A stretch of DNA of 64,000 bases from Acetoanaerobium sticklandii (GCF_000196455.1 NC_014614.1:2306001-2370000); one strand, 5' to 3'. Positions 1 to 8,451 are shown, counted from the first letter of the stretch. Notes: generated by a model from the letters alone, not told the origin. Program-made: numbers and translations.

Positions 1-177
1 TTCCGCATTTGCAGCAGCTGATTTTACAACCTTAGCAATGATACCCGCGCTTTTTTGCGGCATGTATTTTAATATTGCAATTGCTTCTTCTACATTTTTG
101 CCTCTTACTAAAGAGCAAATTTGTCCAGCTTTACGCGGAGAAGTTCTTACATATTTAGCTATCGCTTTAGCTTCCAT
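1..177 (-). CDS. rplV: 50S ribosomal protein L22 (N-terminal part, cut by window edge)
   Basis: The first 59 codons of ribosomal protein L22 are present; the C-terminus lies outside the window. The visible N-terminus begins MEAKAIAKYVRTSPRKAG, typical of L22, whose extended loop lines the peptide exit tunnel of the 50S subunit. An AAGGAGATG-type ribosome binding site lies just upstream. It follows rpsS by about 31 bp in the canonical S10 operon order (L2, S19, L22). The protein is partial only because of the window boundary; no defect is visible. Confidence 0.95.
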   Translation of the reverse strand, partial: MEAKAIAKYVRTSPRKAGQICSLVRGKNVEEAIAILKYMPQKSAGIIAKVVKSAAANAE

Positions 178-208
178 CTATTATTCATCTCCTTCCATAA
201 TCAAGGAA

Positions 209-490
209 TTATTTTCTTTTACTTGTTCTATCGTCGTCTTTATGTCCCTTGAATGTTCTAGTAGGAACGAATTCTCCTAACTTATGTCCAACCATATCTT
301 CAGTAACATATACTGGCACGTGCTTTCTGCCATCATGTACAGCTATAGTATGTCCTACAAATTCAGGGAATATTGTTGACGATCTAGACCATACTTTTAT
401 AACAGTTTTATCGTTGTTTTTGTTCATTTCTTGTACTTTCTTTAAAAGTCCTTCATGTACGAAAGGCCCTTTTTTAGCTGATCTTCCCAT
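209..490 (-). CDS. rpsS: 30S ribosomal protein S19
   Basis: S19 binds the head of the 30S subunit with S13 and contacts 16S rRNA and the A-site tRNA region. The 93-residue product has the normal length and starts MGRSAKKGPFVHEGLLKKV, with the family motif GHTIAVHDGRKHVPVYVTEDMVGHKLGEF in the middle (residues about 46-74). It sits between rplB and rplV exactly as in most bacteria, 26 bp after rplB, and is surely cotranscribed with the S10 operon. Nothing unusual is visible. Confidence 0.97.
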   Translation of the reverse strand: MGRSAKKGPFVHEGLLKKVQEMNKNNDKTVIKVWSRSSTIFPEFVGHTIAVHDGRKHVPVYVTEDMVGHKLGEFVPTRTFKGHKDDDRTSKRK

Positions 491-516
491 CTATGAAATC
501 CTCCTTTCAAGGCTTA

Positions 517-1347
517 CTATTTCTTTCTCTTAGAAACAATCATTTTATTAGAAGCTTTTTTCTTCTTTCTTGTCTTGTATCCAAGTGCTGGCTTACCCCA
601 TGGAGTTACTGGAGATGGTCTTCCTATTGGAGATCTACCTTCTCCTCCACCGTGTGGATGGTCATTAGGGTTCATAACAGAACCTCTTACTGTAGGTCTG
701 ATTCCCATATGTCTTTTTCTTCCAGCTTTACCGATAGTTACGTTCTCGTGGTCAAGATTTCCAACTTGTCCAATTGTAGCTTTACAATTGATGTTTACAT
801 ATCTTGTTTCACCTGAAGGTAATCTAAGAAGAGCGTTTTTGCCTTCTTTAGCCATAAGCTGTGCAGAAGTTCCAGCAGATCTTACCATTTGTCCGCCTTT
901 TCCTTCTTTAAGCTCGATGTTGTGTACTAGTGTACCAACTGGCATATCCTTAAGCTTTAAGCAGTTACCTACTTTGATATCTGAACCTTCTCCAGAGAAT
1001 ATTACATCTCCTACTTTTAATCCGTTTGGAGCTAAGATATATCTTTTTTCTCCATCTACGTAGTGAAGTAGTGCAATATTTGCAGATCTGTTTGGATCGT
1101 ATTCGATTCCAGCTACCTTTGCAGGTATTTGATCCTTGTCTCTTTTGAAATCTATGATTCTGTATTTTCTTTTTGCTCCGCCGCCTCTATGACGAACAGT
1201 TATTGATCCTTGAGAATTTCTTCCTGCATTCTTCTTAAGAGTAGCAAGAAGAGATTTCTCTGGCTCGTGCTTAGTGATTTCATCTGACTTAAGTACAGTC
1301 ATGTGTCTTAAGCTCGGAGTAATCGGTTTGAATTTTTTAATAGCCAT
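517..1347 (-). CDS. rplB: 50S ribosomal protein L2
   Basis: L2 is a primary 23S rRNA binder needed for subunit joining and the peptidyl transferase region. The 276-residue product has the usual length. It starts MAIKKFKPITPSLRHMTV and carries the conserved C-terminal segment with HPHGGGEGRSPIGRPSP (residues about 230-246), including the universally conserved His near position 230. The basic tail (KTRKKKKASNKMIVSKRKK) is normal for clostridia. It lies between rplW and rpsS in canonical order, 20 bp after rplW, with a good Shine-Dalgarno sequence. Confidence 0.98.
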   Translation of the reverse strand: MAIKKFKPITPSLRHMTVLKSDEITKHEPEKSLLATLKKNAGRNSQGSITVRHRGGGAKRKYRIIDFKRDKDQIPAKVAGIEYDPNRSANIALLHYVDGEKRYILAPNGLKVGDVIFSGEGSDIKVGNCLKLKDMPVGTLVHNIELKEGKGGQMVRSAGTSAQLMAKEGKNALLRLPSGETRYVNINCKATIGQVGNLDHENVTIGKAGRKRHMGIRPTVRGSVMNPNDHPHGGGEGRSPIGRPSPVTPWGKPALGYKTRKKKKASNKMIVSKRKK

Positions 1348-1367
1348 TTAATTTCCCTCCTTTTTAC

Positions 1368-1652
1368 TTATACTCCAAAGAATTCAATTTCTTTGCTCGC
1401 TGGTGTTAGAGTAACAACTGCTTTTTTATAAGAAGAAGTTTTCCCTACATATTTTCCCATTCTTTTAGTTTTTCCATCGTAGTTTAAAGTGTTAACTTTT
1501 GCTACTTTAACAGAAAAAATTTGCTCTACAGCTTGTTTAATTTGAGTTTTGTTAGCAGTTTTGGCAACAACGAAAGTGTACTTCTTCTCTGCTGATGCTG
1601 CCATACTTTGCTCTGTGATAATCGGTTTAATTATGATATCATGCGCTAGCAT
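1368..1652 (-). CDS. rplW: 50S ribosomal protein L23
   Basis: L23 sits at the tunnel exit and is the docking site for trigger factor and SRP. The 94-residue product has the standard length. It begins MLAHDIIIKPIITEQSMA and contains the expected KYTFVVAKTANKTQIKQAVEQIFSVKV stretch and a C-terminal KKAVVTLTPASKEIEFF. Its start codon overlaps the stop of rplD by one base (TAATG), indicating translational coupling inside the S10 operon. Confidence 0.97.
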   Translation of the reverse strand: MLAHDIIIKPIITEQSMAASAEKKYTFVVAKTANKTQIKQAVEQIFSVKVAKVNTLNYDGKTKRMGKYVGKTSSYKKAVVTLTPASKEIEFFGV

Positions 1653-2275
1653 TATGCGTACACCTCCTCTGTTTTTCTAACTGCTTCTTTAGTAATTATT
1701 AGTGAATCATGTCTCATAATGTCATATACATTTAGCGTGTTCACAAAAGTAATATCTACTCCTGGAATGTTTCTTCCTGATTTAACAACGTTTGGAGAAT
1801 TCTCAGATGTTACTACAAGCGCTTTTTTGCCAGCGTTTACTGCAGATAACATAGCTATGAAGTCCTTAGTTTTAGGAGCATTCATTTCTAAAGCATCAAG
1901 AACGATTAAGTTTCCTTCGTTAACCTTAGTAGTTAAAACACTCTTAAGAGCAAGTCTTCTAACTTTCTTGTTTACGCTGTAGCTGTAATCTCTAGGCTTT
2001 GGTGCGAATACAACTCCTCCACCAATCCATTGCGGAGATCTTGTACTACCTTGTCTAGCTCTACCAGTTCCTTTTTGTCTCCAAGGCTTTCTTCCTCCGC
2101 CTCTTACTTCGGCTCTAGTCTTAGCTGACTGAGTTCCTTGTCTTCTATTTGCAAGGTGATTCTTAATTACTTCATATACAGCATACTCGCTGATTTCAGC
2201 AGCGAAAATGCTTTCTGAAAGCTCAAGTTCTTCAACCTTTTGTCCGTTTATATTCAATACATCAACTTTAGGCAT
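1652..2275 (-). CDS. rplD: 50S ribosomal protein L4
   Basis: L4 binds 23S rRNA and its long loop reaches the exit tunnel. In E. coli and Bacillus L4 is also the autogenous repressor of the S10 operon. The 207-residue protein has the tunnel-loop signature (RGGGRKPWRQKGTGRARQGS, residues about 59-78) and the family C-terminal domain. It overlaps rplW by one base and follows rplC by 29 bp. The structured leader upstream of rpsJ makes L4-mediated feedback plausible, but that link is inferred. Confidence 0.97.
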   Translation of the reverse strand: MPKVDVLNINGQKVEELELSESIFAAEISEYAVYEVIKNHLANRRQGTQSAKTRAEVRGGGRKPWRQKGTGRARQGSTRSPQWIGGGVVFAPKPRDYSYSVNKKVRRLALKSVLTTKVNEGNLIVLDALEMNAPKTKDFIAMLSAVNAGKKALVVTSENSPNVVKSGRNIPGVDITFVNTLNVYDIMRHDSLIITKEAVRKTEEVYA

Positions 2276-2304
2276 TTTTGTGTTCCTCCTTTCCTATCTA
2301 TCGA

Positions 2305-2931
2305 TTAACCTTTTATAGCCTTTTTAATTACTACTAGGCCTTTTTTCGGTCCTGGAACAGCACCTTTAATAAGGATAAGATTTTTTTCTACATCTACTTT
2401 AACTACTTCAAGATTTTGAATAGTTACTCTTTCAGCTCCCATGTGTCCAGCAAGTTTTTTACCTTTGAAAACTCTTGATGGATCAGAAGCCGCTCCCATT
2501 GAACCAGGTCCTCTGTGATATCTAGAACCGTGAGTCATAGGTCCTCTACTTTGATTATGTCTTTTTATAGGTCCTTGGAATCCCTTACCTTTTGAAGTTC
2601 CTATAGCGTCTACTTTCTCTCCAGCTTCAAATACATCTACTTTGATTTCTTGAGCTAAAGAATAAGCTGATAAATCTTCAACTTTAAATTCTCTTACGAA
2701 TTTTTTAAAGCCTACTCCTGCTTTTGCAAAGTGTCCTCTAAGAGGTTTGTTAACTCTCTTTTCTTTAACTTCTCCAAAAGCAACCTGAACAGCCTCATAG
2801 CCATCAGTTTCTTTGTTCTTGATTTGTGTTACTACCATAGGTCCTGCCTCAATTACTGTAACTGGAACTAATCTTCCATCTTCAGCAAAAACTTGAGTCA
2901 TTCCTAATTTTCTTCCTAGTACTGCTTTCAT
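2305..2931 (-). CDS. rplC: 50S ribosomal protein L3
   Basis: L3 is an early assembly protein close to the peptidyl transferase centre. The 208-residue product starts MKAVLGRKLGMTQVF, has the conserved loop GTSKGKGFQGPIKRHNQSRGPMTHGSRYHRGPGS (residues about 111-144, including the Gln methylated by PrmB in other bacteria), and ends with a basic segment. Its strong ribosome binding site (GGAGGTG) lies at normal distance. It follows rpsJ by about 95 bp in canonical S10 operon order. Confidence 0.97.
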   Translation of the reverse strand: MKAVLGRKLGMTQVFAEDGRLVPVTVIEAGPMVVTQIKNKETDGYEAVQVAFGEVKEKRVNKPLRGHFAKAGVGFKKFVREFKVEDLSAYSLAQEIKVDVFEAGEKVDAIGTSKGKGFQGPIKRHNQSRGPMTHGSRYHRGPGSMGAASDPSRVFKGKKLAGHMGAERVTIQNLEVVKVDVEKNLILIKGAVPGPKKGLVVIKKAIKG

Positions 2932-3026
2932 AAGTACACCTCCATTAATCTTACAGCGGATTGCTGAGCAATCATACTAAGATAAGGTATCTATCTATTT
3001 AAAATACCTTAACTTCTTTGTGCATT

Positions 3027-3338
3027 TTACAGTTTGATTTCTATGTCTACGCCTGCTGGCAGGTCTAGTCTCATTAGAGAATCAACTGTCTTAGAGCTTG
3101 GGTTGCTAATATCTATAAGTCTCTTGTGAGTTCTGATTTCGAACTGCTCTCTAGAGTCTTTGTATTTGTGAACCGCTCTTAAGATTGTGATAATTTGTTT
3201 CTCTGTAGGTAGCGGAATTGGTCCTGAAACAGATGCTCCTGTCCCTTTAGCCGTCTCTACAATTTTCTCAGCTGACATATCTAGGATTCTGTGATCGTAA
3301 GATTTCAGTCTGATTCTGATCTTTTGATTTTTTGACAT
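3027..3338 (-). CDS. rpsJ: 30S ribosomal protein S10 (NusE)
   Basis: S10 is a 30S head protein and, as NusE, a transcription antitermination factor that binds NusB and NusG. The 103-residue product starts MSKNQKIRIRLKSYDHRILD and carries GPIPLPTEKQIITILRA and EQFEIRTHKRLIDI, all diagnostic. It is the first gene of the S10 operon here. The start has a good AGGAGG-type site, and the upstream region holds a leader RNA and a promoter (separate entries). In most Firmicutes S10 directly follows tuf; here the liv transporter lies between them. Confidence 0.98.
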   Translation of the reverse strand: MSKNQKIRIRLKSYDHRILDMSAEKIVETAKGTGASVSGPIPLPTEKQIITILRAVHKYKDSREQFEIRTHKRLIDISNPSSKTVDSLMRLDLPAGVDIEIKL

Positions 3339-3536
3339 TTTTTTACCTCCTATCGTACGATTATCGTACGACTCGACCTCTGAAAACTGTTCCGGGTGTT
3401 TCTAAAGTGTGTTTAAAAAAAACAGCCTTTCAGCGTCTCGTCGCCCCATTCTAGATGTTGCATACTCCGTAGAAATTACCCAAGCAATGCTTAGCAACCT
3501 TCTACATCATCGCATTCCTTAAAAAACACACTACTA
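3339..3536 (-). promoter_or_regulatory. S10 operon 5' leader RNA
   Basis: About 195 nt separate the predicted transcription start from the rpsJ start codon. The 5' end (GTGTGTTT, 3524-3531) can pair with AAACACAC near 3407-3414, closing a domain of about 120 nt. Inside, GATG...TTGC can pair with GCAA...CATC around a GC-rich core. A run of eight U residues (3415-3422) follows the core, as expected for a regulated terminator. By analogy with L4-controlled S10 leaders this is a likely autogenous control element. I have not matched it to a specific Rfam family. Confidence 0.55.
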
Positions 3537-3537
3537 T

Positions 3538-3566
3538 ATTGTATATCAGCATCATACCTAATGCAA
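3538..3566 (-). promoter_or_regulatory. S10 operon promoter
   Basis: On the minus strand TTGCAT (3561-3566) is separated by exactly 17 bp from TACAAT (3538-3543). This is a good sigma-A promoter placing the start near 3531, just ahead of the leader RNA. It shows that the S10 operon has its own start downstream of the liv genes. Confidence 0.75.
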
Positions 3567-3652
3567 GCTTTTTTTGTTTATTTTTAAAGTTTTTTAGAAG
3601 TTTTTTTCAGCTAGATTTTTCAGAATAATCCATAATTATTATTCTACTTTTT

Positions 3653-3695
3653 GAAAGTGAAAAAATCTGTTTAAAACACAGATTTTTTCACTTTC
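3653..3695 (-). terminator. Terminator after livF
   Basis: A perfect 18-bp inverted repeat (3653-3670 with 3678-3695) with a 7-nt loop lies about 100 bp after the livF stop and ahead of the S10 promoter. A and T runs inside the arms make it usable in either direction. It should insulate the S10 operon from liv transcription. Confidence 0.75.
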
Positions 3696-3793
3696 TCAAC
3701 CTATTAATTATACCTTAAATTAAAAATATATCCAAGTTTTTTATAATAAAGTTATTATTTTTAATCGAAATTACGACTTCATGATTATATACT

Positions 3794-4501
3794 CTAATGT
3801 TTTTTTCCTAAATAAGCTTCTTGGATTCTCTCATCTTTTAGTAAATCTTTTGCATTGCCCTCTAAGGTAACAACTCCCTGCTCCAAAATATAGGCTTTGT
3901 TTGCTACCGAAAGAGCTTTATAAGCATTTTGCTCTACGAGTAGAATTGTTTTTCCCATATTTTGAATTTCTTCAACTATTTCAAATATTGTTTTAATAAA
4001 AAGTGGAGCAAGGCCTAGTGATGGCTCATCTAAAAGCACAAGATTTGGATTGCTCATTATGCCTCTACCCATAGCAAGCATCTGCTGTTCCCCTCCCGAG
4101 AGAGTTCCTGCAACCTGATTAATTCTCTCATCCAGTCTTGGAAAAAGCTTAAATATGCCTTTCAAATCTTCTTCAATCTTATCCTTGTCTTTTCTAAGAA
4201 AAGCTCCCATATATAAATTCTCTTTTACAGTGAGATTTGCAAATATTATTCTGCCTTCAGGAACTTGACATATGCCAGATTCAACTATTTTATGCGGAGC
4301 CTTGGCTAGTGGCTGTCCCTTATAAAGTATTTCGCCTTCCTTAGGCTTAACTATCCCACTGATACAATTAAGAAGAGTTGATTTTCCTGCTCCGTTAGAA
4401 CCTATTATAGATACAACATCGCCTTCTTTTACATCAATAGACACTCCTCTTAGGGCGTGTATTCCACCATAATATACATTTAGATTTTTTATTTGTAGCA
4501 T
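3794..4501 (-). CDS. livF: Branched-chain amino acid ABC transporter ATPase LivF
   Basis: One of the two ATPase subunits of a high-affinity branched-chain amino acid importer, acting on the cytoplasmic face. The 235-residue protein has Walker A GSNGAGKST (about 34-42), the ABC signature LSGGEQQML (about 134-142) and Walker B LVLLDEPS. The length and the sequence NPNLVLLDEPSLGLAPLFIKTIFEIV are typical of LivF. It is the last gene of livKHMGF; its start abuts the livG stop. The substrate could be Leu/Ile/Val or another amino acid; sequence alone does not decide. Confidence 0.92.
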   Translation of the reverse strand: MLQIKNLNVYYGGIHALRGVSIDVKEGDVVSIIGSNGAGKSTLLNCISGIVKPKEGEILYKGQPLAKAPHKIVESGICQVPEGRIIFANLTVKENLYMGAFLRKDKDKIEEDLKGIFKLFPRLDERINQVAGTLSGGEQQMLAMGRGIMSNPNLVLLDEPSLGLAPLFIKTIFEIVEEIQNMGKTILLVEQNAYKALSVANKAYILEQGVVTLEGNAKDLLKDERIQEAYLGKKH

Positions 4502-5272
4502 CTATTCGTCCTCCTTTCCAAGATAAGCTTCGATTACATTTTTATCATCTTGGATTTCTTTAGGAGAGCCCTGTGCTAAAGGAAGACCGAAGTTTAGTAC
4601 AAATATCCTGTCACAAACACCCATAATAAGGTCCATATGATGCTCTATTACTAAAACAGTCACATCGAGCTTGTCTCTTATTTCTCTTATAAGTTCCATA
4701 AGTCTAAGAGTTTCTTCGGGATTCATTCCAGCTGCTGGCTCATCAAGTAGAATGAGTTTTGGATTAAGAGCGAGCGCTCTTGCAATTTCCAATCTTCTTT
4801 GAAGTCCATAAGGAAGATTTGATGCTAGCATATTTTTATGCTGAGTAAGCCCCATAAGCTCCATTAAATCTTCAGCTTTTTTTGCAAGTAGCTTCTCTTC
4901 ATTTTTAAACTTCCTCGTTCTAAAAACACTGTCTAAAAGCCCATAACTAGCTGACTTGTGACAAGCAATTAAAACATTTTCATAGGTAGTTAAATTCTTA
5001 AATAATCTTATGTTTTGGAACGTTCTTGTTATTCCTGTATTTGCTATTTGAAATGGCTTTAATCCACTAATTGACTTTCCTTCAAATAAAACATCGCCTT
5101 CTGTAAGTCCATATATTCCAGTAATAAGATTGAAAATGGTAGTTTTACCAGCTCCATTAGGACCTATCAGTCCAAATATCTCACCTTTTTTAATGCTAAA
5201 ATCCACTCCACCTACTGCAGTTAGTCCTCCAAATTTTTTGGTGACATTTTTTAATGTTAGCATCTCGCTCAT
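4502..5272 (-). CDS. livG: Branched-chain amino acid ABC transporter ATPase LivG
   Basis: Second ATPase of the Liv importer. The 256-residue protein has Walker A GPNGAGKTT (about 37-45), the LivG-specific segment with TRTFQNIRLF (about 83-92), a signature region NLPYGLQRRLEIARAL and Walker B LILLDEPAAGMNP. Like most LivG proteins it has a degenerate ABC signature (YGLQRR instead of SGGQ). The start overlaps the livM stop (TAATG), so the two are translationally coupled, and livF follows directly. Confidence 0.93.
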   Translation of the reverse strand: MSEMLTLKNVTKKFGGLTAVGGVDFSIKKGEIFGLIGPNGAGKTTIFNLITGIYGLTEGDVLFEGKSISGLKPFQIANTGITRTFQNIRLFKNLTTYENVLIACHKSASYGLLDSVFRTRKFKNEEKLLAKKAEDLMELMGLTQHKNMLASNLPYGLQRRLEIARALALNPKLILLDEPAAGMNPEETLRLMELIREIRDKLDVTVLVIEHHMDLIMGVCDRIFVLNFGLPLAQGSPKEIQDDKNVIEAYLGKEDE

Positions 5273-6138
5273 TAAATATTCACCTCTTTTTCTTTATTGA
5301 ATAATTTTTTTATAAATTTGAAATTAAGCTCTTTTCCTCCCATAAGCCCTCTAGGTCTGCTTATCATGATAGCAATAACAGCTAATCCATAAATCACAAG
5401 TCTCCACTGGTAGAAGTCTCTAAGTATCTCTGGAAGTGCAGTAAGAAGGATAGCTCCAATAACGCTTCCTGTAATACTTCCAAGTCCACCAAAAATCACT
5501 ATAATTGTAAGTTCTGTGGATTTAACCATTTGGAACATAAGCGGTTGTAGATATCCAAGGTAATGTGCTAGCATTCCTCCTGCAACTCCTGCATATAGTG
5601 CACTAATTCCCAGTGATGTCATTTTATATCTAAATACATCTATCCCAACTATCTGAGATGCAAGTTCTTCCTCTCTTATTGCTTTCATATTTCTACCATG
5701 TCTGGAATTTATTATAAATACCATTACTATAATTGCAACAACATCTATAATCATTACGTTCCAAAATGTTGTATATAATGGAATACCTGCCCATCCTCTA
5801 GAGCCACCGAAATACTGAATATTATCAAGTATAAGTCTAATAGCTTCTCCAAAACCAAGAGTTGCTATACAAAAATAATCTCCTTTTAGATTAAGCGTGA
5901 ATTTTCCTATTATTAAGCTTATAAGTGCTGCTGATAGGCCACCAACCAATAACGCAGGAATAAACGGAAGTCCAAGCTTGACAGTCATCATCGTAGTCAT
6001 ATACGCTCCTATAGCCATAAAGCCTGCATGTCCAAAAGAAAAAAGCCCTGTAAACCCTGTAAGAAGAGATAAACCTAGCACTGTTAAGAGATTTATTCCA
6101 GCCAGTATTAGTATCCCTTGCACATAATACATATCCAT
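5272..6138 (-). CDS. livM: Branched-chain amino acid ABC transporter permease LivM
   Basis: Inner-membrane permease that pairs with LivH to form the channel. The 288-residue protein is highly hydrophobic, with about eight predicted membrane segments. The family stretch GLSLLTGFTGLFSFGHAGFMAIGAY (about 22-46) and EEELASQIVGIDVFRYK (cytoplasmic coupling loop, about 156-172) are present. It has a strong ribosome binding site (AGGAGGGATAG) and lies 12 bp after livH. The N-terminus is shorter than E. coli LivM, as is common in Firmicutes. Confidence 0.92.
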   Translation of the reverse strand: MDMYYVQGILILAGINLLTVLGLSLLTGFTGLFSFGHAGFMAIGAYMTTMMTVKLGLPFIPALLVGGLSAALISLIIGKFTLNLKGDYFCIATLGFGEAIRLILDNIQYFGGSRGWAGIPLYTTFWNVMIIDVVAIIVMVFIINSRHGRNMKAIREEELASQIVGIDVFRYKMTSLGISALYAGVAGGMLAHYLGYLQPLMFQMVKSTELTIIVIFGGLGSITGSVIGAILLTALPEILRDFYQWRLVIYGLAVIAIMISRPRGLMGGKELNFKFIKKLFNKEKEVNI

Positions 6139-6150
6139 ATCTATCCCTCC

Positions 6151-7029
6151 TTATGCCTTATCCTCGTTAGATTTACCCATGATTCCAGTAGGTCTGATAA
6201 TTAAAACAGCAATAAGTAGTGCAAAAGCTATCAAATCTCTATATTGTGAGGATATATATCCCGATGTAAGCGTTTCGATAATTCCTAATAAAATAGAACC
6301 TATAACTGCGCCTTGCAAACTTCCTAGTCCTCCAAATACAGCTGCTATAAAAGATTTCATAGTTATTGCGCCAATCTGTGGATATACAGTATATTTCATA
6401 CCAAAAAGTACGCCTGCAATCCCTGCTAATATTCCTCCAAGTAAAAATATAGTAAATATTACTTTGTCAACATTTACTCCCATAAGAGTACTCCCTTTAG
6501 AGCTGTATGATGTCGCTCTAATAGCTAGTCCTATTTTAGTTTTCTCTATTATATATACTAATATACTCAAGCTTATAGCCGAGATGACAAACATAAGAAC
6601 ATCTAGCCTTCCTATTGTCAGTCCTCCAATTTGAATCGGAGTAGCAGAAAACACTGGTGGATAGGTTCTAAAAGTAGGCCCAATCGTCGCTACTACAATA
6701 TTTTCTAAAAATATAGATGCACCCATTGCTGATATTATAAAGTATAAAAACGGTGCATTTCTTTTTCGCAGTGGATTATAGGCTACTTTTTCGAGTACTA
6801 CTGCTAGCAATCCAGAGCCAAGCGCCGCAGTTAAAAATGCAACTGGAAAGCTGAAATTTAGTAAGGAAATACAAAAAAATCCTATGTATGAGCCTATCAT
6901 TATTACTCCGCCATGGGCAAAGTTAGAAAAGTTCATAATACTGTAAACCAGTGAATATCCAACTGCCATAAGTGCATAAACACTTCCAATGGATAAGCCG
7001 TTAATCATCTGCTGTATGAATCCAATCAT
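6151..7029 (-). CDS. livH: Branched-chain amino acid ABC transporter permease LivH
   Basis: Membrane permease partner of LivM. The 292-residue protein opens MIGFIQQMINGLSIGSVYALMAVGYSLVYSIMNFSNFAHGG, the classic LivH N-terminus, and is hydrophobic throughout. The conserved cytoplasmic loop KTKIGLAIRATSYSSKGSTLMGVNVDKV (about 163-190) should contact the ATPases. It follows the binding-protein gene livK after a 177-bp gap that contains a strong hairpin, which may give lower expression of the membrane genes than of livK. Confidence 0.93.
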   Translation of the reverse strand: MIGFIQQMINGLSIGSVYALMAVGYSLVYSIMNFSNFAHGGVIMIGSYIGFFCISLLNFSFPVAFLTAALGSGLLAVVLEKVAYNPLRKRNAPFLYFIISAMGASIFLENIVVATIGPTFRTYPPVFSATPIQIGGLTIGRLDVLMFVISAISLSILVYIIEKTKIGLAIRATSYSSKGSTLMGVNVDKVIFTIFLLGGILAGIAGVLFGMKYTVYPQIGAITMKSFIAAVFGGLGSLQGAVIGSILLGIIETLTSGYISSQYRDLIAFALLIAVLIIRPTGIMGKSNEDKA

Positions 7030-7080
7030 CGAATTAACCCCTTTCGTACCTCATATTAGGCAACTCTTATAGATTAAATA

Positions 7081-7115
7081 GCAAAGTCTTCTTTAATATG
7101 TAAAGAAGACTTTGC
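7081..7115 (-). terminator. Intercistronic hairpin between livK and livH
   Basis: A perfect 15-bp stem (7081-7095 with 7101-7115) with a 5-nt loop sits between livK and livH. Only a weak T tract follows on the minus strand, so it is more likely an attenuator or an mRNA-stabilising 3' end for livK than a full terminator. Such hairpins often raise binding-protein expression over permease expression. Confidence 0.65.
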
Positions 7116-7206
7116 CATTATTTTAGTTAAAACAAGCTTCCCCTAGCTTAACAGTAAGTTTTATATTACTTATAAGTGGGACTCTTATTTAATAATCTAG
7201 AGCACT

Positions 7207-8382
7207 TTATTCAGCCGCATATTTTTCTTGGAATTCATAGTTTCCGCCAGTAATCTTAATTATTGCAGCTTCTTTACCTTCAGGGTTATGAGTTTCTGGA
7301 CTTATATTAATGTTACCAGTGATACCTTCAACTTTTGCAGTTGATAAAGCTTTTGCTATAGCATCTGAATCTGTTGAATTAGCATCTTTTACTGCTTGCT
7401 CAAATAGTTTGAATGCATCATGTACTAAATAACCATTAAGCTCAAGATTTTTATTGTATTTAGCTTTGTATTGTTCTTGGAAAGGTTTTACATCTGGATC
7501 ATTAAAATCAAGATGGTTTACTACGAAGCTTCCTTCTATAGCATCGCTAGCCATTTCTATAAGCTGATCTGAAGGCCAGCCATCTCCACCCATTAATACT
7601 GATGTAATTCCTAGTTCTCTAGCTTGATTTGCACTAAGAGCAACTTCTTTATAATAATAAGGCATGAAAATCACTTCTGGCTGAGCTTCTTTGATTTTAC
7701 TAAGCTGCGCTCTAAAATCAACGTCTCCAGCTTTAAATCCTTCTTTAGCTACTATAGTTCCACCTTTTTCTGTAAACGTTTTCTCGAAGAATTCAGTAAG
7801 TCCTTGAGAATAGTCACTTGTTACATCGTATAGTATAGCTGCTTTAGTAAAGCTTAATTTATCGGCTGCATATCCAGCTGCTACTGCCCCTTGATATGGG
7901 TCGATAAAGCAAACTCTAAAATTGTATGGTTTTACGCTTCCGTCATCATTAACTGTAACTTTTGGATTTGTTGCAACTGTAGCTATATTTGCTACTTTCA
8001 TTTGCTCTAATACTCCTGAAATTGATATAGCTTGTCCACTAGCATTAGGTCCAAGTATTGCAACAACTTTGTCTTGAGAGGTAAGTCTCTTAACAGCGTT
8101 AACTGCTTCAGTAGCATCTCCCCTAGTATCATAACCTATAACTTCAATTTGCTTCCCAAGTATTCCACCTGCTGCATTTGCATCTTCAACTACCATTTTT
8201 AAGGTATCGAATTCACAAGTTCCCCATACAGCCTGATCTCCAGTAAGAGAACCTATCCAACCAATCTTAATTGTATCACTTTCAGCTGCATCTCCTCCTG
8301 CAGATGGCTGGCTAGAGCACCCTGCAAACAACATAGTGCTTAATACAAAAATTAGAAGTAGATATGTAGTAATCTTCTTCAT
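7207..8382 (-). CDS. livK: Branched-chain amino acid ABC transporter substrate-binding lipoprotein LivK
   Basis: Extracellular lipid-anchored receptor of the importer. The 391-residue protein has a lipoprotein signal ending in the lipobox FAGC (Cys at about residue 21), followed by a type I periplasmic-binding fold (Peripla_BP_6). Family marks include DTIKIGWIGSLTGDQA near the mature N-terminus and LGPNASGQAISISGVLEQMKV (about 114-134). It is the first gene of the liv operon, with a promoter about 40 bp upstream. The exact amino acid ligand cannot be told from sequence. Confidence 0.92.
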   Translation of the reverse strand: MKKITTYLLLIFVLSTMLFAGCSSQPSAGGDAAESDTIKIGWIGSLTGDQAVWGTCEFDTLKMVVEDANAAGGILGKQIEVIGYDTRGDATEAVNAVKRLTSQDKVVAILGPNASGQAISISGVLEQMKVANIATVATNPKVTVNDDGSVKPYNFRVCFIDPYQGAVAAGYAADKLSFTKAAILYDVTSDYSQGLTEFFEKTFTEKGGTIVAKEGFKAGDVDFRAQLSKIKEAQPEVIFMPYYYKEVALSANQARELGITSVLMGGDGWPSDQLIEMASDAIEGSFVVNHLDFNDPDVKPFQEQYKAKYNKNLELNGYLVHDAFKLFEQAVKDANSTDSDAIAKALSTAKVEGITGNINISPETHNPEGKEAAIIKITGGNYEFQEKYAAE

Positions 8383-8422
8383 GACTTACAACCTCCCTTT
8401 GATTCATATTTTTATTTCGTTT

Positions 8423-8451
8423 AGTATACCACACTAGTAGTGTGTACTCAA
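8423..8451 (-). promoter_or_regulatory. livK promoter with an inverted-repeat operator in its spacer
   Basis: On the minus strand TTGAGT (8446-8451) and TATACT (8423-8428) are 17 bp apart, with an extended -10 TG motif. The spacer is almost filled by a 7-1-7 inverted repeat CACACTA-G-TAGTGTG (8430-8444). A repressor binding there would block RNA polymerase, so it is a likely operator; the regulator is unknown. Confidence 0.65.
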
